The position numbers and the translations under genes are program-made. From NCBI RefSeq assembly GCF_003351225.1, contig NZ_QQSY01000001.1, positions 1,276,824 through 1,340,823 of the forward strand: DNA of 64,000 bases, read 5' to 3'. Below are positions 57,277 to 64,000 of the stretch, in pieces. The stretch's first letter is position 1, and each line of letters begins with the position of its first letter. Below the pieces are notes generated by a model, which saw only the letters and a list, made by a program, of their open reading frames with translations, had not been told where the DNA came from and made no database searches. The DNA is from Dyella solisilvae. GTDB taxonomy: Bacteria; Pseudomonadota; Gammaproteobacteria; Xanthomonadales; Rhodanobacteraceae.

Positions 57277-57876
57277 TCAGTTTCCTAGTGCGGCGCGCAG
57301 CGCCTTGCGGATGATCGATTCGGCGGTATCGCCTTCGGCGGCCACCTTTTGCACCAGGCGAGTCACTTCGGCCGGCTTGTAGCCCAGTTGCTGCAGGGCC
57401 ACGGTGGCCTCGCCGGCAGGATCGAGCGCGACGCCTGCGCCCTGGGCGCTGGCGCCAGGCAAGGCGACCGCCAGGCCATCCACGCGATCGCGCAGTTCGA
57501 CCACCATGCGCTCGGCGGTCTTCTTGCCGATGCCGGGGATCTTGGTCAGCGCCACCACGTCGCCCGTCTGCACCAGCCGCGCGAAGTCGCTCGTGGACAC
57601 GCCCGACAACACGGCCAGCGAGATCTTGGCGCCGATGCCGCTGACCTTCTGCAGGTTGCGGAACAAGGTGCGCTCGGCCTCGTGAAGGAAACCGTACAGC
57701 GCCACGCTGTCTTCCTTCACGGCGTAGTGCGTGAGCAGGGTGACTTCCTTGCCGGTGGCGGGCAGGTCATAGATGGTGGACATCGGCGCTTCCAGCTCGT
57801 AGCCGACGCCGCCGACTTCCACCAGAAGCCAGGGTGGCTGCTTGGACACCAGGATGCCGCGCAGGCGGCCGATCAT
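57277..57876 (-). CDS. ruvA: Holliday junction branch migration protein RuvA
   Basis: A 199-residue DNA-binding subunit of the RuvAB machine. OB-fold start [27 protein letters not shown], two helix-hairpin-helix motifs ([18 protein letters not shown] and [19 protein letters not shown]) and the C-terminal domain III that contacts RuvB. ATG 57876 overlaps the last base of the ruvC stop (TGATG-type junction). The longer frame to 58200 is ruvC in another frame. Confidence 0.97.
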   Translation of the reverse strand: MIGRLRGILVSKQPPWLLVEVGGVGYELEAPMSTIYDLPATGKEVTLLTHYAVKEDSVALYGFLHEAERTLFRNLQKVSGIGAKISLAVLSGVSTSDFARLVQTGDVVALTKIPGIGKKTAERMVVELRDRVDGLAVALPGASAQGAGVALDPAGEATVALQQLGYKPAEVTRLVQKVAAEGDTAESIIRKALRAALGN

Positions 57877-58394
57877 CAGCGACGCCTCCAGGCCGAGCGC
57901 GGAATACCCACGCGCTGCAGGCTGGCGCGCGTATGCGCGTGCGTCACCGCGATGGCGAGCGCGTCCGCCGCGTCGGCCTGCAAAGGCCCTTTCAGTCCGA
58001 GCAGGACGCCAATCATGTGCTGCACCTGGGTCTTGTCGCCACGGCCGCTGCCGACCACCGCCTGTTTGACTTCCGTCGCTGCGTACTCGTGCACCGCGAT
58101 CCCCTGACTGACGACCGCGCAGATCGCGGCTCCCCTCGCCTGCCCCAGCTTCAGTGCCGAGTCCGCGTTGCGCGCCATGAACACGCGCTCCACGCCGCAC
58201 TCGTCCGGCCGATGGGCGGCGATGATCTCACACAGCTCGTCAAATATGCGTTTCAGGCGCAGCGGAAAGCTGGCCTCGCCAGCCACCGCCAGCGCGCCAT
58301 GGTAGACATGGGACAGCTTGCCGCCGGCGTCGACATCGATGATGCCGACACCGGTGCGTTGACTGCCCGGATCAATGCCGATGATGCGAGTCAT
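57876..58394 (-). CDS. ruvC: Holliday junction resolvase RuvC
   Basis: A 172-residue endonuclease that cuts Holliday junctions. Catalytic acids are visible: Asp near the start in [10 protein letters not shown], Glu in ECGVERVF, and the Asp pair in the C-terminal [14 protein letters not shown]. Directly precedes ruvA with a one-base overlap and follows yebC by 29 bases. Confidence 0.97.
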   Translation of the reverse strand: MTRIIGIDPGSQRTGVGIIDVDAGGKLSHVYHGALAVAGEASFPLRLKRIFDELCEIIAAHRPDECGVERVFMARNADSALKLGQARGAAICAVVSQGIAVHEYAATEVKQAVVGSGRGDKTQVQHMIGVLLGLKGPLQADAADALAIAVTHAHTRASLQRVGIPRSAWRRR

Positions 58395-58423
58395 GGATAC
58401 AGGCAGGGCGAGCCGCGCAAGGC

Positions 58424-59158
58424 TCAGCCGCCGGCGTCGGCGGGCAGCAGCGCGTTGTGCGAGACCTCGCTGACGTCATCCAGACCGTCAAGCTTCTCCA
58501 GGAGGTCCAGCAACGGTTCCAGCGCCTCTTCCGGCACCGGCACGCGGTTGGCGGGACGCATGCCCACGCCGGCATGCTGCGCGTTGAGGCCCGCCGCGGC
58601 GAGCGCTTGCTGCACGGCCTCGAAATTTTCCGGCGCGCACAGCACGGTGCTTTCGCCGTTTTCGTTCACCACGTCATCGGCGCCAGCCTCCAGCGCCGCC
58701 TCGAGCACCTTCTCCTCGGCCGACTCATCGCCACCGGTGGCGAACACCAGCTCACCCACGCGCGCGAACTGGAATGCCACCGAACCGGACGTGCCCAGAT
58801 TGCCGCCGTGCTTGGTCAGCGCATGGCGCACATCGGCCACCGTGCGGGTGGCGTTGTCGGTGAAGCAGTCGATGATCAGGGCGACGCCACCCGGGCCGTA
58901 GCCCTCGTAGCGCAGTTCTTCCATCGCCGCGCCGCCGTCGGCGCCCGAGCCGCGCTTGATCGCGCGCTCGATGGTGTCCTTGGGCATGTTGGCCGACAGC
59001 GCCTTGTCCACGGCCGAGCGCAGGCGCGGGTTGAGCCCCGGGTCGGGCACGCCGCCGCGCGTGGCGACGGTGATTTCGCGGATCAGCTTGGTGAACACCT
59101 TGGCGCGCTTGGCGTCTTCGGCATTCTTGCGACCTTCGATGGACGGGCCTCTACCCAT
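58424..59158 (-). CDS. yebC: YebC/PmpR family DNA-binding regulatory protein
   Basis: A 244-residue protein of the YebC/TACO1 family. Starts near [20 protein letters not shown], the usual family start; [16 protein letters not shown] and the C-terminal DDVSEVSHN are typical. Members bind DNA and, in recent work, are linked to translation of difficult proline stretches. ATG 59158 has an aggaag site; the ATG at 59188 would add ten residues not found in relatives. First gene of yebC-ruvC-ruvA. Confidence 0.94.
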   Translation of the reverse strand: MGRGPSIEGRKNAEDAKRAKVFTKLIREITVATRGGVPDPGLNPRLRSAVDKALSANMPKDTIERAIKRGSGADGGAAMEELRYEGYGPGGVALIIDCFTDNATRTVADVRHALTKHGGNLGTSGSVAFQFARVGELVFATGGDESAEEKVLEAALEAGADDVVNENGESTVLCAPENFEAVQQALAAAGLNAQHAGVGMRPANRVPVPEEALEPLLDLLEKLDGLDDVSEVSHNALLPADAGG

Positions 59159-59253
59159 GGCACTTCCTGCAACTGTGTGAACGGACAAGAGACAAATTCT
59201 ATCGCCTCGAGGCTAAGGGCACGCAAGCGGTCAGGTCAAAAAACGCTGCCGGA

Positions 59254-59892
59254 TCAGGCGGCGGAGTGGCTGAAGCGCCCATGGTGCAGGAACTGGGTGA
59301 CCTGCCGCGAGGCCTCGACGGAGAACAGCAGGCCGGTATGGTTGGTCTCGACAATGCAGTGGTCGGTGATGCCGGGCAGGCAGGTTTCATCCACGGTCAC
59401 GCAACCGTCGTTGTCGCCTTCGAACTGCCCAAGCACCGTGCCCAGGCCCAGCGACAGGCGGCCGGCAACCACCCCGACCTCGCGCTCGCCCGTCCACCGT
59501 TCGAAACCCCGCTCGATCAGCTCGCGGTTGTGGCCCAGCAGCACTTCGCCGCCGCGCCCCATGCTGGAGAAGCGCCGAGCCGCCTCGCTGCCCTTGAGCG
59601 GTGACCCCAGGCAAACGACGCGCCCGGTCGGCAGGTGAGCATCGTCGGCGCAGGCCCGCAAGGCCAGCAACCCGCCGAGGCTGTGGCCGACCAGATGCAC
59701 GTCGCCGGCTTCCTGCGAAAGCTCGTAGACGCGCTCCTGCAGGCTGCCAAGGATGCGCTGCTCGGTGGCGGCGACGCTCATGTAGTCGAAGCGGTGAACA
59801 CGAAAACCCGATTCCATCAGGCGTCGATGCAGCATCAGCAGCGCGAATCCGCGCATCCATAGGCCGTGCAGCAGGATTACGTGGTCGGTCAT
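59254..59892 (-). CDS. alpha/beta hydrolase (lipase/esterase-like)
   Basis: A serine hydrolase of 212 residues. The core begins at once with HVILLHGLWM (oxyanion hole HG), the nucleophile elbow is GHSLGG, and a C-terminal His in VETNHTGLLF completes the triad with an Asp. Its compact form resembles lipase class 2 or PGAP1-like esterases. ATG 59892 (MTDHV) or 59898 may be the start. Located upstream of yebC's 3' end, in a separate transcription unit. Substrate unknown. Confidence 0.8.
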   Translation of the reverse strand: MTDHVILLHGLWMRGFALLMLHRRLMESGFRVHRFDYMSVAATEQRILGSLQERVYELSQEAGDVHLVGHSLGGLLALRACADDAHLPTGRVVCLGSPLKGSEAARRFSSMGRGGEVLLGHNRELIERGFERWTGEREVGVVAGRLSLGLGTVLGQFEGDNDGCVTVDETCLPGITDHCIVETNHTGLLFSVEASRQVTQFLHHGRFSHSAA

Positions 59893-59933
59893 GGGCAAGC
59901 CGGGAACAGAAAGCGGGGGCGATCTCTTTTGCT

Positions 59934-60023
59934 CGTCATTCCGGCGAAGGCCGGAATCCAGCGTCTTTGAAACTCAAAGCAAGTACAAAAGTCTCTGGAT
60001 TCCCGCTTACGCAGGAATGACGG
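59934..60023. repeat. REP-like inverted stem-loop pair (GGAATCC subtype)
   Basis: Half-units 59934-59961 (cgtcattccggc ... ccggaatccag) and 59996-60023 (ctggattcccgc ... aggaatgacgg) face each other between the hydrolase and aspS genes. It is downstream of aspS on the minus strand and may protect that mRNA. Confidence 0.8.
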
Positions 60024-60124
60024 CTCAAAACTCAGGCCATCCCTTGCCGTGGAACGATAGGCGGGTTCGCGCCAGCGGAGCAAACCCACCCGTCACAAGA
60101 CCCGCCGATCCTTCGGCTGAAGCC

Positions 60125-61897
<1,773 letters not shown>

Positions 61898-62016
61898 GCG
61901 CTTGGAACTCCGGGCCGCGGGGCGGCGAGATGCGTGGAAAAGACCGCGAATGTTAACACCGGCCCGGCAAACCGCGGGCCTAGGGCAACACTAACTAAGT
62001 ATCACCCTGGGGCCCC

Positions 62017-62574
62017 TTACCAGCGGCGATCCACCGAGAACAGGCCCCGGCACCCCTTGGCCACCCAGACGCCGGCCCGGTTCCAGCCCCAGCTGTAGTC
62101 CTCCTCGCAGGCCCGACCCGACAGCTGCCGGAGCAGGCGCACGCGGCCGCGGCCGCCCACATCGACCTGGCAGAACTGGTAGCGCTCGTCGTTGCTCTCG
62201 CACTGGAAGCGGATCTCGCGGTCCCAGTCCGGCCCGGGCCGCCAGCCGCCGCCCTGCCAGCGGCCGTCGTCGTCATCGTCACGCCGGCCACCGCCCCAGC
62301 CGCCGCGCCCCATCTCCACGAACTGGCCACGGCAGCCACGATCGACCCACAGGCCACCACGATCCACGCCCCAGGTCTGGCCGCGGGTGCAGGGGCTGTT
62401 CGACTCCTGGCGGATGATCTCGGCGTCGCGCCAGGGAACCTGGCAGCGGGTGAAGCGGCCATCCGCGCTGCCGCAGCGGATCATGTCGCGGCCCTGGGCC
62501 AGGACGGGGGCTGGCTCCACCCACAAAAAGCCGGCCATGAGGCCGGCAAGCAAACCTAACGAACTTGCGCGCAT
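62017..62574 (-). CDS. DUF3011 domain protein, exported
   Basis: A 185-residue secreted protein with a signal peptide (cleavage near APVLAQ) and two DUF3011 repeats. Each has the pattern: Cys, basic/acidic loop, C-x-V, Arg-Gln-x-S, Cys, W-G, a G-V/L-W-V tract and G-C-R-G-x-F; repeat 1 ends DRGCRGQF and repeat 2 ends KGCRGLF. A Gly/Asp/Arg linker (about 95-120, RRDDDDDGR) joins them. ATG 62574 is preferred; 62598 is possible. Between aspS and the FmdB gene. Function unknown. Confidence 0.8.
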   Translation of the reverse strand: MRASSLGLLAGLMAGFLWVEPAPVLAQGRDMIRCGSADGRFTRCQVPWRDAEIIRQESNSPCTRGQTWGVDRGGLWVDRGCRGQFVEMGRGGWGGGRRDDDDDGRWQGGGWRPGPDWDREIRFQCESNDERYQFCQVDVGGRGRVRLLRQLSGRACEEDYSWGWNRAGVWVAKGCRGLFSVDRRW

Positions 62575-62712
62575 CCGTACCACGATCGCCCACTCCAACG
62601 CTTGTGACGGGGCGTCACGCTAATGGGCGCATGCTCAACCGGAATTGAATATCTTGCGACGTGATCGCAAAACTTTGCCGGGAAGCGAGCCGCCGTTCAG
62701 GCGGCGCTTCCG

Positions 62713-62985
62713 TCAGCTATCGCTCGAAGCTGGTGCGGGCGCGGGCGCCGGCGCAGGGGCCGAAGCGGCGCTGTCGCCGGCCAGATTGCGCTTCTTGTCG
62801 CCGTCTTTCTTGAAGTCGGTCTCGTACCAACCGCTGCCGGCCAGCCGGAAGCCCGGGGCGCTCAGGCGGCGCTTCACTTCGGCCACGTCGCAGGCAGGAC
62901 AAACCGTCGGGTCCGGGTCGGACATCTTCTGCAAGCGGTCAAAACGATGGCCGCAACTGCTGCATTCGAATTCGTAGATGGGCAT
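62713..62985 (-). CDS. FmdB family zinc-ribbon regulatory protein
   Basis: A 90-residue protein starting MPIYEFECSSCGHRF, the FmdB zinc-ribbon start. The four zinc ligands are CSSC and CPAC. A conserved FRLAGSGWYETDFK segment follows, then an Ala/Pro/Ser-rich tail. ATG 62985 has a cggag site; the frame to 63030 adds residues not seen in the family. It often neighbours aspS in related genomes, as here. Confidence 0.9.
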   Translation of the reverse strand: MPIYEFECSSCGHRFDRLQKMSDPDPTVCPACDVAEVKRRLSAPGFRLAGSGWYETDFKKDGDKKRNLAGDSAASAPAPAPAPAPASSDS

Positions 62986-63124
62986 GGCAACTCCGTGATC
63001 CAGCCAGCGCGGGCGCCAGCAGCCCACCATTATCGAGGCAGGCCGGCCAAATTCAACGGCGGCGCGTGTGCTGCGGGAAACACGGGGCAGACTCCGGGCC
63101 TCGCTTCACCGCTTTGCCGGCCAC

Positions 63125-63850
63125 TCAACCGTGCGCCAGGGCCAACGCCACGAGTACCGCCGCCTCGATCATCTCCGTGAGCGCCCCGCAGGTGTCGCCG
63201 GTCATCCCGCCCAGCCGTTTCAGGCAGGCCCGGCGCCAGAACGCAAAGACCGCCAGCGCGACCAGCAAGGCCAGCAACCCGCGCCAGCCGGCCACCAGAG
63301 TCGCCAGCGCGGTAAGCACCAGCGCGACCAGACACGGCGCCCGCGCCGACCCGACCAGGGCGCTGCCGAGCCCACCGCTGCGCACATAGGGCGTGACCAG
63401 AAAGGCGCCGGTCAGCGCCGCACGCGCCAGCAGCGGCGCCAGCCACAAGGCCGAGCCGTGCAGCGGCAGGCTGGCCAGCGCGGCGAACTTCAGCAGCAGC
63501 ACCAGCACCACCGCCGTGACGCCCACCGGACCGCTGCGGGGGTCTTTCATGATGGCCAGCGTGCGCTCACGATCCGCCAGCCCGCCGACCCAGGCGTCCG
63601 CGCTGTCGGCCAGGCCGTCCAGATGCAGGCCGCCGGTCAGCAGCACCCAGGCCAGCAACAGCAGCGCGGCCGTCATCAGCGGTGGCGCTGCTGTCAGGAT
63701 CCACGAACTGGCGGCCAGCAGCAGGCCGATCAGCAGGCCCACCAGCGGGTACCAGGGCAGCGGCGAGACCGGCTCGCCGTCGTGCTCGAACACGCGGGCC
63801 GGCACGGGCACACGGGTCAGGAAACCGATGGCGGCGAGCAGGCTGCGCAT
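63125..63850 (-). CDS. cobS: adenosylcobinamide-GDP ribazoletransferase CobS
   Basis: Integral membrane enzyme of 241 residues that joins adenosylcobinamide-GDP with alpha-ribazole in the last part of cobalamin synthesis. Sequence starts MRSLLAAIGFLTRVPVPARV, the usual CobS start, and includes the active-site GGLHLDGLADSADAW and hydrophobic helices. Its ATG overlaps the stop of the upstream histidine phosphatase by one base (TGATG), so they are one operon. The rest of the cobalamin genes must lie to the right, outside the window. Confidence 0.93.
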   Translation of the reverse strand: MRSLLAAIGFLTRVPVPARVFEHDGEPVSPLPWYPLVGLLIGLLLAASSWILTAAPPLMTAALLLLAWVLLTGGLHLDGLADSADAWVGGLADRERTLAIMKDPRSGPVGVTAVVLVLLLKFAALASLPLHGSALWLAPLLARAALTGAFLVTPYVRSGGLGSALVGSARAPCLVALVLTALATLVAGWRGLLALLVALAVFAFWRRACLKRLGGMTGDTCGALTEMIEAAVLVALALAHG

Positions 63851-64000
63851 CAGCTGCCAACCGGAATCACACCGCCCCAAGCCAACGGGTGCAGCGAGGC
63901 ATGCGGTACGTCGATATTGGCCATCTCGCCGAAGTCGCGCCCTTCGGCCTCACAACGCAACAGGCGGATCACGCCGCCGTGGGTAATCACCAGCACGCGA
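63850..64000 (-). CDS. cobC: alpha-ribazole phosphatase (C-terminal part, truncated by window end)
   Basis: The last 49 or so codons of a minus-strand gene that continues past base 64000. The visible part has VLVITHGGVIRLLRCEAEGRDFG, the second-histidine region of the histidine phosphatase clan, and ends VIPVGS. Joined to cobS by a one-base stop/start overlap, which supports CobC, the phosphatase that makes alpha-ribazole. The identity rests on context and the short fragment. Confidence 0.7.
   Translation of the reverse strand, partial: RVLVITHGGVIRLLRCEAEGRDFGEMANIDVPHASLHPLAWGGVIPVGS

Overview
The window looks like a chromosomal segment of a high-GC gammaproteobacterium of the order Xanthomonadales, most likely Rhodanobacteraceae (Dyella, Luteibacter, Rhodanobacter or Frateuria). 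This rests on codon and GC style, on the order yebC-ruvC-ruvA-kup-ruvB-ybgC-tolQRAB-pal-cpoB-queE-queC, on aspS beside a FmdB zinc-ribbon gene, and on dispersed palindromes of the type common in xanthomonads. No 16S rRNA is present, so the genus is inference. I see no phage, insertion sequence, plasmid gene or CRISPR array.

Left part (1-20 kb): pyrF, an AzgA-like purine permease, a membrane acyltransferase, a lysyl-phosphatidylglycerol pair (mprF plus a VirJ/AcvB-type hydrolase), an OPT transporter, a GNAT, a DUF899 protein, an NTF2-like protein, a SapC-family protein, an HNH nuclease, dxs, a TonB-dependent receptor, prmC, and a cyclic-nucleotide-binding/thioredoxin-reductase-like fusion whose redox cysteines are missing.

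Centre (20-36 kb): a LysR regulator diverges from a six-gene catabolic operon (acyl-CoA dehydrogenase, APH-type kinase, histidine phosphatase, two SDRs, an MDR oxidoreductase). The first two genes resemble the two halves of animal ACAD10/ACAD11 and the LvaA/LvaC pair of levulinate catabolism. Then come an M1 aminopeptidase, oxyR with a matching operator half-site, msrA, apt, a DUF2007 protein, glnS, a deaminase and a TVP38 membrane protein.

Signalling region (36.7-45.9 kb): a hybrid histidine kinase, a NarL-type response regulator, a stand-alone PhnD-like binding protein, a second histidine kinase and a DUF3617 protein surround an orphan gene that fuses a TssL/DotU-like domain to a shortened TssM/IcmF-like pseudo-NTPase. 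No other type VI secretion gene is in the window. This is the least conventional part of the segment.

Right part (46-64 kb): tRNA-Lys, queC-queE, the complete tol-pal operon with ybgC, ruvB, kup, ruvA-ruvC-yebC, a lipase-like hydrolase, aspS, a DUF3011 protein, a FmdB zinc ribbon, cobS and the end of cobC, nearly all on the minus strand. A repeat of about 450 bp occurs twice in the same orientation with no indel between copies (38825-39275 and 54867-55317), each time downstream of the 3' end of a minus-strand gene. Several intergenic regions carry REP-like stem-loops.
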